Shown: positions 27,002-36,298, numbered from the stretch's first letter. The stretch: DNA of 64,000 nt from Algoriphagus sediminis (GCF_030403435.1 NZ_JAUEPH010000004.1:310001-374000), one strand, 5' to 3'. Program-made: numbers and translations. Notes: a model not told the origin generated them from the letters alone.

Positions 27002-27898
27002 TTAAAGATCGGCCTGGCCAAATGTATCTCCCTGACTTAAATCTCCAGTAGCAAAACCTTTTGAAAACCAAGCCATACGTTGTTTGGAGGTTCCGTGAGT
27101 AAAAGAATCTGGAACCACTCTTCCTGTGGCTTGTTTTTGCAACCTGTCATCCCCTATAGCATTTGCTGCATTAAGAGCCTCCTCAAGGTCTCCTTGTTCC
27201 ATCATTGCCGCAGTCTTCTGACTATGGTGTGCCCATACACCTGCCAGAAAATCAGCTTGCAATTCAAGCCTGACAGAATATTCATTGTACTCTTTTTGAC
27301 TCACGCTACCCCTCAATTTTTGCACTTCATCGGTTATCCCCATTAAATTTTGAATGTGATGCCCTACTTCATGGGCTATTACATACGCCCATGCAAAATC
27401 ACCCGGGGCATTTAGCTTAGTTTCCATTTCTTTGAAGAAGCTGAGATCGATATAAAGCTTTTTGTCCGCAGGACAATAAAAAGGACCCGATGCACTTGAA
27501 GCCATTCCGCATGCCGAGGAGACAGAATTTGTAAACAACACCAGCGTGGGCTCTTCATAATTATCTATCAAACTGCTCCAAACCACTTCAGTATCATATA
27601 AAATGGTGGCACAGAAATCAGCCATTAATTCCTCTTCAGGGCTGGGTTGGTAGTCTGTAGCAACTTCAGTAGGAACACCTGTACCTCCTACAAATCCCCC
27701 TATGAATGATAATGGATTCGTTCCTGTCAGGAAAGAGATGACCAGCAGAATTCCTACAATGACCAGTCCGGTTTTTGAAAAGAGAAATTTAATCAGGGGT
27801 ACAATAAGGTAGGGGTTAATACCACCACCTGGGCGTCCGGCACTCTGGCCACGACGATCCTCCACATTAGTACTTTTCCTTCTACCCTGCCATTTCAT
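27002..27898 (-). CDS. YpfJ-type neutral zinc metallopeptidase
   Basis: A 298-residue protein of the KPN_02809/YpfJ family. It has the typical basic N-terminus (MKWQGRRKSTNVEDRRG), one membrane segment (about 35-60), and a periplasmic peptidase domain with the zinc motif HEVGHH and a downstream ELQADFLAGVWAHH segment that supplies the third ligand and a conserved His. The YCPADKKLYIDL segment is also characteristic. It is a presumed membrane-anchored metallopeptidase; physiological substrates are not established. It is transcribed away from the DUF1080 gene. Confidence 0.9.
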   Translation of the reverse strand: MKWQGRRKSTNVEDRRGQSAGRPGGGINPYLIVPLIKFLFSKTGLVIVGILLVISFLTGTNPLSFIGGFVGGTGVPTEVATDYQPSPEEELMADFCATILYDTEVVWSSLIDNYEEPTLVLFTNSVSSACGMASSASGPFYCPADKKLYIDLSFFKEMETKLNAPGDFAWAYVIAHEVGHHIQNLMGITDEVQKLRGSVSQKEYNEYSVRLELQADFLAGVWAHHSQKTAAMMEQGDLEEALNAANAIGDDRLQKQATGRVVPDSFTHGTSKQRMAWFSKGFATGDLSQGDTFGQADL

Positions 27899-27998
27899 GC
27901 TTTATAAAATTCTGAGGTAATAAAATTAAAAAATACGCTAAATAATTGTTGCACTAGCCTTAAATTACTTTCTAAAGTTAATAACCCAGTAGATAACC

Positions 27999-28769
27999 AT
28001 GAAAAATACTTTCCCGAAACTCTTATTTTCTCTTATTCTAATTTCTTTTACCGTTCCGGCTTGGAGCCAAATTGGTGTCGGTGCAGAACCCATAAAAGGT
28101 GCAAAGCTATATATGGATGGCACCCGCGAAATGCTTGATAAGCATTGGGAATATTGGGAAGGCCCAAGATTCTCCACAGAAATGCCAATTAAATGGTTGG
28201 ATGCCAAAGACCCGGTTACTGGAGAGCCCGTGATTAGCAGTAATGATCCTGCGGCAGCTGGTGGGCTTTACGGTGCAGCAGATATTGTAACCAAGGATAA
28301 ATTCGAAGACTTTCGTGCCCATGTGGAATTTTTGATCAATGAAGAAGGTGGCAACTCTGGTGTTTATCTCCAAAACCGTTACGAGGTTCAGATTTTAGAT
28401 GGCGACTATGGAATTCATGGAATGGCGGCATTAATTAATGAGCACCTTCCTTCAGAAGAAGCTTACAACGGCGTTGGAAAATGGAACTCGTATGATATCA
28501 TGTTCCGTGCGGCCCGATTCAAAGATGGGAAACTGGTCGAGAAACCAAGAGCTACAGTTTATTTCAATGGAGTAAAAATCCATGAAGACAAAGAAATTCA
28601 GCAGGTTTGGGGCGGACCCAACTCTGGATTGGATGGTGGAAATGACGGTGGCAAAGGGATCACTGATCGGCCAGGAGGATTAAAACTACAGGCTGAGGGA
28701 TATGACGTTATGTATCGAAACATCTGGATTAAAAAGATGAAGCTAAAGGCTCCTGATACAAACTTTTAA
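27999..28769 (+). CDS. Exported DUF1080 / 3-keto-disaccharide hydrolase-domain protein
   Basis: A 256-residue secreted or periplasmic protein with a signal peptide (about 1-23, PAWS|Q) and a single DUF1080 domain, a concanavalin-like beta-sandwich. Typical stretches are FEDFRAHVEFL, EGGNSGVYLQNRYEVQILDG and NSYDIMFRAARF...ATVYFNG. This family includes 3-keto-disaccharide hydrolases, and many members bind or cleave glycans in Bacteroidota. No sus genes are adjacent. A bidirectional terminator follows directly. Confidence 0.88.
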   Translation: MKNTFPKLLFSLILISFTVPAWSQIGVGAEPIKGAKLYMDGTREMLDKHWEYWEGPRFSTEMPIKWLDAKDPVTGEPVISSNDPAAAGGLYGAADIVTKDKFEDFRAHVEFLINEEGGNSGVYLQNRYEVQILDGDYGIHGMAALINEHLPSEEAYNGVGKWNSYDIMFRAARFKDGKLVEKPRATVYFNGVKIHEDKEIQQVWGGPNSGLDGGNDGGKGITDRPGGLKLQAEGYDVMYRNIWIKKMKLKAPDTNF

Positions 28770-28787
28770 ACTTTTGTTTAAAACAAA

Positions 28788-28826
28788 TTAAGAAGGCTTT
28801 CCCCATCGGAAAGCCTTCTTAATTTT
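28788..28826. terminator. Bidirectional terminator between DUF1080 gene and sixA-like gene
   Basis: TTAAGAAGGCTTTCC (28788-28802) pairs perfectly with GGAAAGCCTTCTTAA (28808-28822) across a 5-nt loop. T-rich sequence follows on the plus strand and an A-rich flank gives U residues on the other strand. The hairpin overlaps the stop codon of the minus-strand gene. Confidence 0.85.
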
Positions 28827-29286
28827 TAATCCAGGAAATGGAGCAGGTATCCATTCCAATCATTTGCCAATCTGCTACTTCTAAATCTAAGTTTGCTAAA
28901 GTCCCGGGAGACATATTTCTGTAATCCGATCCCGTGAGCTGCGCTAATAAAAGAGAAATGATAGGATTGTGTCCTACCAATAGACATGAATTAACCCTTT
29001 CCGGTAATTCCTCGATCATCGAAAGAAGGTCTTTCAACTTCCCTGAGTAAATCTCCTGACGATATTCTTTCTCCGTAATGGATATTCCTTCCTCAATGAC
29101 CTGAGCAGTCTGTCTGGTTCTTTGCGCCGTAGAACAAAGCATATAATCAATACTCGGAACTTCCTTGGCAACTTCAAGGGTGAGTTTGATCAATTGATGA
29201 ATTCCATTAGGTGTCAATTCCCTATTGAAGTCTGTGGTCTTTGCAAAACCAGCCTCACCGTGTCTTAATAAAAATAGTTTTTTCAC
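28819..29286 (-). CDS. SixA-like histidine phosphatase
   Basis: A 155-residue single-domain member of the histidine phosphatase superfamily. The RHG motif (LLRHGEA, phospho-accepting His9) starts the fold, a conserved Arg follows in AQRTRQTA, and the second active-site His is in LLVGHNP. The size matches SixA, which removes phosphate from phosphohistidine on signalling proteins. No histidine kinase or phosphotransfer gene is adjacent, so the target is unknown. Confidence 0.85.
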   Translation of the reverse strand: MKKLFLLRHGEAGFAKTTDFNRELTPNGIHQLIKLTLEVAKEVPSIDYMLCSTAQRTRQTAQVIEEGISITEKEYRQEIYSGKLKDLLSMIEELPERVNSCLLVGHNPIISLLLAQLTGSDYRNMSPGTLANLDLEVADWQMIGMDTCSISWIKN

Positions 29287-29361
29287 TCCCTGTATCTAAG
29301 ATAAACTACACGATTTAAGCATCAAAAACTCATCCAATTCCTTTGCTCGGCGAACTATTAA

Positions 29362-29393
29362 TTTGGAGGAGAAAACAAAGCCGTCTATTTTTG
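29362..29393 (+). promoter_or_regulatory. Bacteroidota-type promoter for topA
   Basis: TTTG (29362-29365) and TATTTTTG (29386-29393) are separated by 20 bp, matching the Bacteroidota consensus. The predicted start lies about 35-40 nt upstream of the topA ATG at 29437. Confidence 0.65.
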
Positions 29394-29436
29394 GCTTGTT
29401 CAATCGGATAAAATTCCGGAATAAAAAACCGCACAG

Positions 29437-31758
29437 ATGTCAAAAAACCTAGTAATAGTCGAGTCCCCCGCCAAAGCGAAAACCATTGAAGGTTACCTTG
29501 GAAAAGACTTTAAAGTAGTGTCCTCATATGGCCATGTGCGTGATCTACCAAAGGGTGATAAAGCAATAGATAAGGAAAATAAATTCAAGCCGACCTACGA
29601 AGTTACGCCTGACAAAAAGGAAGTAATCAAAAACCTAAAAAAACTAGCTAAGGATGCAGAGACAATCTACCTGGCAAGTGATGATGACCGTGAAGGAGAA
29701 GCCATTTCATGGCATTTAAAGGAGGTTTTGAATCTAAAAGATGAGTCCACCAAAAGGATTGTGTTTAGGGAAATCACGAAAAATGCAATTTCTAAGGCGA
29801 TCGAAAATCCCAGAGGGATTGACTATGACTTAGTGAATGCCCAGCAGGCAAGAAGAATCCTAGATCGATTAGTGGGCTTTGAGCTCTCTCCTATACTTTG
29901 GAAGAAAATAAAAACAGGACTATCTGCGGGAAGAGTTCAATCTGTAGCAGTTCGACTGATCGTAGAACGTGAGCGGGAAATTGAAAAGCATAAAGCGGTT
30001 TCCAGCTTTAAGATTACAGCCATTTTTACCGCTGATGGAAAAAGCTTTAAGGCAGAACTTCCTAAGAAATTTGAGACGAAAGAGGAAGCTGAAGAATTTT
30101 TAAAGAAATGTCTCGACGCCAATTTCTCCGTAGAAAATCTTGAGAAAAAGCCTGCAAAGAAATCCCCTGCTCCTCCATTTACTACTTCAACCATGCAACA
30201 AGAGGCGAGCCGAAAGTTATATTTTTCGGTTGCTCAAACTATGTCTGTTGCTCAGAAGCTATATGAAGCGGGTAAGATCACCTACATGAGAACAGACAGC
30301 CTGAACCTTTCAAATGAGGCTATGGCTTCTGCGGAGAAGGAGATTAAGAGTGCTTATGGTGATGATTTTCATAAGCCAAGAAAATATAAAAGCAAGTCTG
30401 AAGGTGCTCAGGAAGCTCACGAAGCCATCAGACCTACCGATTTCTCTACATTGCAGGCTTCAGGAGACAGAAACGAACAAAGGCTATATGAGCTTATCTG
30501 GAAAAGAGCAATTGCTTCTCAAATGGCAGACGCCAAACTTGAGAAAACTACGGTAACCATTGGGATTTCAAATCAACCCCAAAAGCTCGTTGCGAATGGT
30601 GAGGTGATTAAGTTTGAAGGATTCCTTAAAGTTTATTTAGAGGATACGGACGACGAGGAAGATGAGAATGAAAAGTCAGAAAAGGGTATTCTTCCTCCTA
30701 TTCAGGTTGGTCAAAACCTTGATTTAGTAGAGATGAAAGGGCGAGAATCATTTACCAGATCAGCCCCAAGATATACCGAAGCTTCTCTTGTGAAAAAGCT
30801 TGAAGAACTTGGTATAGGGCGACCCTCTACTTATGCACCTACCATCTCTACTATACAAAAACGAGATTACGTCATTAAGGAATCAAGGGACGGTAAGGAT
30901 CGTGATTATGTAGAAATGTTGATTGCCGAAGGCAAATTCAAAGAAGAGAAAAAGACAGAAATCACAGGAGCGGAAAAGAATAAACTTTTCCCTACCAATA
31001 TTGCCATGGTGGTAAATGACTTTTTGGTGGATCATTTTCCAAATGTGATTGATTTTAATTTCACAGCCAGAGTAGAAAAGGAATTTGACGATATCGCCCA
31101 TGGAGGGGTGGTATGGCAGGATATGATCGACAACTTCTACGGTAAGTTCCATCCTAAAGTAGAGGAAACCGAACAGGTAGCTAGAGAGGATATCAAATCC
31201 AGTCGATTGATCGGTAAGCATCCTGAGAACGGCAAACCAGTCACGGCCCGGCTAGGCAGGTTCGGACCTTTGGTTCAGATTGGGGATAGCGAGGATGAGG
31301 ATAAAAAATTCGCAAGTCTCAAGAAAGGTCAATTCATAGAAAACATTACTCTTGAGGATGCTTTGGAGCTCTTTAAGCTCCCTAGAGATGTTGGGATGTT
31401 TGAGGATAAAAAAATGGTCGCAGCTATAGGACGTTTCGGTCCTTATATCCGACATGACGGTTCTTTCGTTTCCCTTCCAAAGGAATATGACCCCCTAAGC
31501 GTAACAGAGGAAGAGGCGATTGAGTTAATCAAAGCAAAGCGTGAGGCAGATGCCAAAAAGCATATCAAAACCTTTGACGAAAACCCGGACATCCAATTGC
31601 TAAATGGTAGATGGGGGCCCTACATCAAATTCGGAAAAAAGAATTATAAAATTCCAAAGGATAAAGTAGCTGAAGATTTGACTTATGAAGAGACGGTTGA
31701 AATAATTGAAAACCAACCGGAACCGAAAAAACGAGGTCGATTTGCCAAGAAAAAATAA
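29437..31758 (+). CDS. topA: DNA topoisomerase I
   Basis: A 773-residue type IA topoisomerase that relaxes negative supercoils. The TOPRIM domain (about 1-115) has the Glu near VESPAKA and the acidic triad in DDDREGEA. The gate domains carry the catalytic Tyr283 in ITYMRTDS and the LGIGRPSTYAP segment. The C-terminal part (about 590-760) has repeats with GRFGPxxxxG (RLGRFGPLVQIG, AIGRFGPYIRHDG, GRWGPYIKFGKK) in place of the four-Cys zinc fingers of E. coli TopA, as is usual in Bacteroidota. It ends in a Lys/Arg-rich tail. The terminator lies inside the next gene. Confidence 0.97.
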   Translation: MSKNLVIVESPAKAKTIEGYLGKDFKVVSSYGHVRDLPKGDKAIDKENKFKPTYEVTPDKKEVIKNLKKLAKDAETIYLASDDDREGEAISWHLKEVLNLKDESTKRIVFREITKNAISKAIENPRGIDYDLVNAQQARRILDRLVGFELSPILWKKIKTGLSAGRVQSVAVRLIVEREREIEKHKAVSSFKITAIFTADGKSFKAELPKKFETKEEAEEFLKKCLDANFSVENLEKKPAKKSPAPPFTTSTMQQEASRKLYFSVAQTMSVAQKLYEAGKITYMRTDSLNLSNEAMASAEKEIKSAYGDDFHKPRKYKSKSEGAQEAHEAIRPTDFSTLQASGDRNEQRLYELIWKRAIASQMADAKLEKTTVTIGISNQPQKLVANGEVIKFEGFLKVYLEDTDDEEDENEKSEKGILPPIQVGQNLDLVEMKGRESFTRSAPRYTEASLVKKLEELGIGRPSTYAPTISTIQKRDYVIKESRDGKDRDYVEMLIAEGKFKEEKKTEITGAEKNKLFPTNIAMVVNDFLVDHFPNVIDFNFTARVEKEFDDIAHGGVVWQDMIDNFYGKFHPKVEETEQVAREDIKSSRLIGKHPENGKPVTARLGRFGPLVQIGDSEDEDKKFASLKKGQFIENITLEDALELFKLPRDVGMFEDKKMVAAIGRFGPYIRHDGSFVSLPKEYDPLSVTEEEAIELIKAKREADAKKHIKTFDENPDIQLLNGRWGPYIKFGKKNYKIPKDKVAEDLTYEETVEIIENQPEPKKRGRFAKKK

Positions 31759-31765
31759 AAGCTCA

Positions 31766-33007
31766 ATGAAAGAAAAAAGGCCAGCAAAACTGTTAAAAAC
31801 GCTTTTGTTGGCCTTTTTTTTATTTCCTGTTTTTCAGGCCTTCGCCCAAAACAAATTCTATGGGCGAGTGGTAGAGGCCAAATCCAAAACACCGGTTCCC
31901 TATGTTACGATTTACTTGAATAATACCACTTTTGGGGCTGTTGCTAATCTGGAGGGGGAGTTTGAGATAGATGTGCCTGATGGAAATTATGAAGTCATCG
32001 TGAGACTTTTAGGCTACGAAACGCTTACATTTTTTATCAATACAAATCAATTAGCACCACAAGGTTACAGAGTTGAACTTTTGGAAAGTGAACAGGAGCT
32101 GGAGGAAATTCAGGTAGAGGAGGAAAGGGATCCCAGCTGGTATAGAAATCTTAAAACCTTTAAAAACAACTTTCTAGGATCTTCAATTAATTCCAGAAAA
32201 ACAGAGATTCTTAATGAAGAATCATTGATCCTTAATGCAGAAAGCAGCCCAGGAGAGCTTGTGGTCAGTTCAACTGAGGTTCTAAAAATTGTGAATGAGA
32301 ACCTTGGGTACCAAATAGATTATATTCTGAAACAGTTTAGTTTATCGAGAAAAGAGGGAAGAGTTGTTTATGGTGGTAATGCCCTATTCAGAAATGACGA
32401 AAGTTTAAATAATAGGAAGCTCAAAAGAGTCATTAAAAATAGGGATCGGGCTTATTACGGAAGTATTCAGCATTTAATGCAAGCGCTATACTTTGGGAAA
32501 GCAATAGAACAAGGGTACATTTTCAAAGAAATCAGAAGAATACCCAACCCTGAAAGACCGTCTCAAGAGTTGATTGATGAAGCGAAGAAAATATACTCAG
32601 CATCAGAAAATCAAGAAGTTAAAGACTCACTTAGAATTAATTTTCTCAATAAGGAAAAATTACCTGAGTTTGCCCGTCAGTTGATTGATACTGAAATTAG
32701 CCCTGACTCCTTCATTCGCCGAACCGATGATGGAAGGGTTTTTCTGGAGATTAAAGATTTGATTCAGGTGTCTTATCTTAAGGAAAATGAGGAAATAAAT
32801 TATGTAGGATCAGCGAATGCAAAGAATGTTTCATTTCAAAAAAGCATAATCGACCAGCTTAATTCTGATTTTGAAATATTCCCAAATGGTACGTATTCTG
32901 ACACATTTGGCTTACTTTTCGAAGGATACATGGCATGGGAAAAGGTAGGAGATTTGATGCCATTGGACTACTTGCCCGAGAATATTCCTTGGAGGGCTGA
33001 ATATTAA
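31766..33007 (+). CDS. CarboxypepD_reg-like exported protein
   Basis: A 413-residue exported protein. The signal peptide (about 1-28, VFQAFA|Q) is followed by a CarboxypepD_reg-like beta-sandwich (about 29-115; YGRVVEAKSKTPVPYVTI, ANLEGEFEIDVPDG), the same module found at the N-terminus of many SusC/TonB-dependent proteins. The rest has no recognised domain and no TonB plug or barrel. Such proteins are common in Bacteroidota and are thought to be periplasmic or outer-membrane associated. The start is set at the ATG 8 bp after the topA stop; an earlier in-frame ATG at 31706 lies within topA and would put 20 charged residues before the signal peptide. Codons 3-19 coincide with a strong intrinsic terminator. 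Confidence 0.8.
   Translation: MKEKRPAKLLKTLLLAFFLFPVFQAFAQNKFYGRVVEAKSKTPVPYVTIYLNNTTFGAVANLEGEFEIDVPDGNYEVIVRLLGYETLTFFINTNQLAPQGYRVELLESEQELEEIQVEEERDPSWYRNLKTFKNNFLGSSINSRKTEILNEESLILNAESSPGELVVSSTEVLKIVNENLGYQIDYILKQFSLSRKEGRVVYGGNALFRNDESLNNRKLKRVIKNRDRAYYGSIQHLMQALYFGKAIEQGYIFKEIRRIPNPERPSQELIDEAKKIYSASENQEVKDSLRINFLNKEKLPEFARQLIDTEISPDSFIRRTDDGRVFLEIKDLIQVSYLKENEEINYVGSANAKNVSFQKSIIDQLNSDFEIFPNGTYSDTFGLLFEGYMAWEKVGDLMPLDYLPENIPWRAEY
31773..31821 (+). terminator. Intrinsic terminator of topA embedded in the next coding region
   Basis: AAAAAAGGCCAGCAAAA (31773-31789) pairs with TTTTGTTGGCCTTTTTT (31803-31819) over 17 positions with a single G-U pair and a 13-nt loop, and ends in a run of T residues. 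It lies 15 bp after the topA stop but inside codons 3-19 of the following signal-peptide-encoding gene. Confidence 0.75.
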
Positions 33008-33076
33008 GGTTACCTTCCCCCGGTGAGTAATATCTAATTTTTTCCCCATCTTAGAAGGTATCATTTCTCTTTTTAA

Positions 33077-34636
33077 GTGAAAAATAAAAACACATCTATT
33101 GTCTCTATTGCACTTATAGTAGCACTGGGAGGACTTTTAATGGGGTTTGATGCTTCTGTTATCTCAGGAGTTGTAAAATTCATTGAACCAGAGTTTAACT
33201 TAAGCTCCTTAGAGCTAGGTTGGTCCGTAGCATCCTTAACACTAACAGCGACTTTGGCTATGATGCTAGCTGGACCATTAAGTGATAAGCTTGGCAGAAG
33301 GACAGTTCTAAGGTATGCAGCGATTCTTTATGCTATTTCGGCTATCGGATCTGCCTTGGCACCCACCTTCATTTGGCTAGTAGTAGCAAGGATGGTTGGC
33401 GGTTTTGGTGTTGGAGCATCTTTGATTTTAGCTCCCATGTACATTGCCGAAATTTCTCCTCCTCAACTTCGGGGACGTATGGTTTCTTTCAACCAATTGA
33501 ATATTGTAATAGGTATTTCGCTGGCATTTTTCACCAATTACCTGATTCTCCAATTAGGAAAAAGTGATGCAGAGTGGGCATTGGCCCTAAAGTTTGATGA
33601 AAATAACTGGCGATGGATGCTTGGGTTAGAAACCCTACCGGCTGTGCTTTATTTTCTGGGATTATTTTTTGTTCCGAGAAGCCCGAGATGGTGTGTTATG
33701 CATGGAGAAATGAAGGAAGCTTACAAGACCATTTCTCGATTGGCCAGTGAAGAGGTAGCCAAAAAACAAATCAAGGACATTACTTTAGCGATTGCTTCGG
33801 AAGCAAATGAAGACAAAGGAAACTTCGTAGACCTCTTTGCTCCTTCTATGCGGTTGGTTCTCACCATAGGAATAGTTGTGGCTATCCTCCAACAAATCAC
33901 AGGAATAAACTCTGTGTTTTTCTATGCTCCATTAATTTTTGAACAGAGTGGATTAGGAACAGATGCGGCCTTTGTACAAGCTATTTTAGTAGGGTTGGTG
34001 AATTTAGGTTTCACCATTTTGGCCATGATATTCATTGACAAGCTAGGTAGGAAACCTCTCCTTACCTTCGGAGTGGCAGGAATAGCGATTGCTATGTTTT
34101 TGTTATCCTATGGCTTCCAGAGTGCAACTTTCACGCTCCAAGAAAGTGTCATTTCCACTCTTCCCGAAGGAGTGAGAAGCTTTGAATGGAATGAAATAGT
34201 GGGCAACACTTATGAATCTGAAGGAGAATTTCAATCTGCAGTTGAATCCATAATTGGCAAGGAACTTTTTATTGAAAACAAAACTGACTTAGTCAATTCG
34301 TCCATTCAGATGAATACTATGCTGATTTTATTCGCAATCCTAGGGTTTGTAGCGTCGTTTGCAATTTCAATTGGACCAGTAATGTGGGTGCTTTTTTCAG
34401 AATTATTCCCAAATAGAATACGTGGAATCGCCATTTCCTTTGTAGGATTGATTAATTCAGCAGTAAGCTTTTTAGTCCAGTGGATTTTCCCTTGGGAATT
34501 AGAGGTATTGGGCAGTTCAATAACCTTTCTCATTTATGGAGTTTTTGCGGCGTTTGGATTGGTCTTCATTGTTAGAGTAATCCCTGAAACGAAAGGAAAA
34601 TCATTGGAAGAACTAGAAGAAGAATTGGTAAAATGA
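33077..34636 (+). CDS. MFS sugar porter
   Basis: A 519-residue major facilitator of the sugar porter family with 12 predicted helices. Family signatures are visible: DKLGRR after TM2, RMVGGFGVGASL in TM4, VPRSPRW after TM6 (a PESPRW variant), QQITGINSVFFYAP in TM7, DKLGRKPLL after TM8, and PETKGKSLEE at the C-terminus. An insertion of about 60 residues between TM9 and TM10 (about 360-415) is predicted to be extracytoplasmic. The start is GTG at 33077, just before MKNKNTSIVSIAL. The stop overlaps the cobB-type start in an ATGA, so the sugar carrier and sirtuin are translationally coupled. Substrate unknown. Confidence 0.9.
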   Translation: MKNKNTSIVSIALIVALGGLLMGFDASVISGVVKFIEPEFNLSSLELGWSVASLTLTATLAMMLAGPLSDKLGRRTVLRYAAILYAISAIGSALAPTFIWLVVARMVGGFGVGASLILAPMYIAEISPPQLRGRMVSFNQLNIVIGISLAFFTNYLILQLGKSDAEWALALKFDENNWRWMLGLETLPAVLYFLGLFFVPRSPRWCVMHGEMKEAYKTISRLASEEVAKKQIKDITLAIASEANEDKGNFVDLFAPSMRLVLTIGIVVAILQQITGINSVFFYAPLIFEQSGLGTDAAFVQAILVGLVNLGFTILAMIFIDKLGRKPLLTFGVAGIAIAMFLLSYGFQSATFTLQESVISTLPEGVRSFEWNEIVGNTYESEGEFQSAVESIIGKELFIENKTDLVNSSIQMNTMLILFAILGFVASFAISIGPVMWVLFSELFPNRIRGIAISFVGLINSAVSFLVQWIFPWELEVLGSSITFLIYGVFAAFGLVFIVRVIPETKGKSLEELEEELVK

Positions 34637-35322
34637 AGCAAAAAATGGTCGTGCTTTCTGGGGCAGGTATTTCCGCTGAAAGTGGAATAAAAACTTTCCG
34701 TGATAGCGGCGGACTTTGGGAAGGTCATGATGTAATGGAAGTAGCGTCCCCTCAAGGCTGGGCAAGAAATCCAGAGTTAGTTTTGGATTTCTACAATCAA
34801 AGGCGAAAACAGGCACGTAATTGCAAGCCTAATGGGGCTCATCATGCCTTGGTAGAATTGGAAAGGGAATTTGATGTACACATTATAACCCAAAACGTAG
34901 ATAACCTTCATGAGAAAGCTGGTTCATCAAAGGTTTTACATCTTCATGGAGAACTGTTTAAAGCCCAGAGTTCACTTGATCCCAAACTCATTTATGACCT
35001 GTCTATCATTGACATAAACCTTGGAGATAAATGTGAGAGAGGAAGTCAACTTAGACCAAATGTAGTATGGTTTGGAGAGCCGGTTTTTGCTATGGATCCC
35101 GCTATTGAAATTACCAGAAAAGCCGATCTGTTTTTGGTAATAGGAACATCCCTTCAGGTTTATCCTGCCGCCAGTTTGATAGATTTTGTCCCCAAATCTA
35201 AACCCATTTACCTAATTGATCCGCAACCGATTACAACCTACAATCGCCAAAATGTAATACAGATCCAAGATAAAGCGGTAAATGGCATGGAAAGGTTTAA
35301 ATCCATACTAAATAAGAGGTAG
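34633..35322 (+). CDS. Sir2-family NAD-dependent protein deacylase lacking zinc cysteines
   Basis: A 229-residue class III sirtuin related to CobB. NAD-binding and catalytic motifs are intact: GAGISAESGI (residues 10-19), FRDSGGLW, TQNVDNLH, and catalytic His105 in HLHGEL. Tyr54 and Arg57 (FYNQRR) match the pair that lets CobB/Sirt5 remove succinyl and malonyl groups. The zinc-finger module is replaced: where CobB has CxxC this protein has AQSS, and the second pair keeps only Cys134. The structural zinc should therefore be absent. It overlaps the sugar porter gene by 4 bp. Desuccinylase or deacetylase activity is inferred from residues. Confidence 0.9.
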   Translation: MKQKMVVLSGAGISAESGIKTFRDSGGLWEGHDVMEVASPQGWARNPELVLDFYNQRRKQARNCKPNGAHHALVELEREFDVHIITQNVDNLHEKAGSSKVLHLHGELFKAQSSLDPKLIYDLSIIDINLGDKCERGSQLRPNVVWFGEPVFAMDPAIEITRKADLFLVIGTSLQVYPAASLIDFVPKSKPIYLIDPQPITTYNRQNVIQIQDKAVNGMERFKSILNKR

Positions 35323-35382
35323 TGGTTTTAAACAAACTTCATTTCTTATAAATTACACGTTCATCATTTTTAACAGGTAAAT

Positions 35383-36285
35383 ATGAAGTGGCCTGAAATC
35401 AAATTCGAGGAGAGCGAGAATACTTTTGAACTTCTCCATCAATGGACTCAAATAGTTGGTAAAGTCAGACTGAAGCTTTCACCAAGAAAAAATCATTCAT
35501 GGCATGTCACCTTATACCCCAATTCAGAAGGCCTCACAACTGGCCCCATACCATATGAGCCAGGTATTTTTGAAATTAAATTCGATTTTAACAGGCATGA
35601 GTTGAAGATTAAAACCAGCTCAGGACGTCAGGATAAATTTGCTTTGGCGGGTCAGACGGTGGCTAGCTTTCATGAGCAATTGATGGAAAAGCTGGATTAT
35701 CTGGGAGTGAAAGTAAAGATTAACAACACCCCAAATGAAATTCCCAATGCCATACCGTTCCCAAAAAACACCAAGAGAGTTCCATATAATCCCACAGCGG
35801 CCAAAAATTTCTGGAAAGCTCTGATTTGTATAAAAAGGACTTTCTTGGAGTTCGGTGAGAATTTCGCCGGAAAATGCAGTCCCATTCATTTCTTTTGGGG
35901 ATCGTTTGATTTGGCATTTACGCGATTTTCAGGAAGACTTGCCCCAAAGTTTGAGGGTGTTTTACCCAATATGCCGCAAAGCATAATGCAGGAAGCATAC
36001 TCCCATGAGCTCTTTAGTGTAGGTTTCTGGCCTGGAAATAAAGATTTCCCAGAACCCTCATTTTATGCTTATATCTATCCAAACCTACCCGAATTCCGAA
36101 AAGAAAAGGTAAAGCCAAAGGAGGCCTATTGGAATGACAATCTCGGGGAATTCATGCTTCCTTATAATGTGGTGCAAAAATCAGCCAATGGTAACAAAAC
36201 TCTTTTAGAATTTTTAAATTCAGCCTATGATGCGGGTGCTAAGGTCGCAGGCTGGGACACTGAAGCTCTTGAAACCAAATTCTAA
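35383..36285 (+). CDS. DUF5996 family protein
   Basis: A 300-residue cytoplasmic protein matching the DUF5996 family by eye: WTQIVGKVRLKLSPRKNHSWHVTLY near the N-terminus, PIHFFWGSFDLAFTRFSGR in the middle and FWPGNKDFPEPSFYAYIYP later. There are no membrane segments or known catalytic motif; the biochemical function of the family is unknown. It starts 60 bp after the sirtuin gene and ends 13 bp before the monooxygenase gene, so it probably belongs to the same plus-strand run. Confidence 0.8.
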   Translation: MKWPEIKFEESENTFELLHQWTQIVGKVRLKLSPRKNHSWHVTLYPNSEGLTTGPIPYEPGIFEIKFDFNRHELKIKTSSGRQDKFALAGQTVASFHEQLMEKLDYLGVKVKINNTPNEIPNAIPFPKNTKRVPYNPTAAKNFWKALICIKRTFLEFGENFAGKCSPIHFFWGSFDLAFTRFSGRLAPKFEGVLPNMPQSIMQEAYSHELFSVGFWPGNKDFPEPSFYAYIYPNLPEFRKEKVKPKEAYWNDNLGEFMLPYNVVQKSANGNKTLLEFLNSAYDAGAKVAGWDTEALETKF

Positions 36286-36298
36286 GAGGTAAAAATTA

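Noticed and set aside
26689..27051. A 120-codon plus-strand frame over the end of the Nramp-like gene
   Set aside because: It is an alternative frame of the membrane-protein gene with no recognisable domain, and it runs on into the 3' end of the convergent protease gene.
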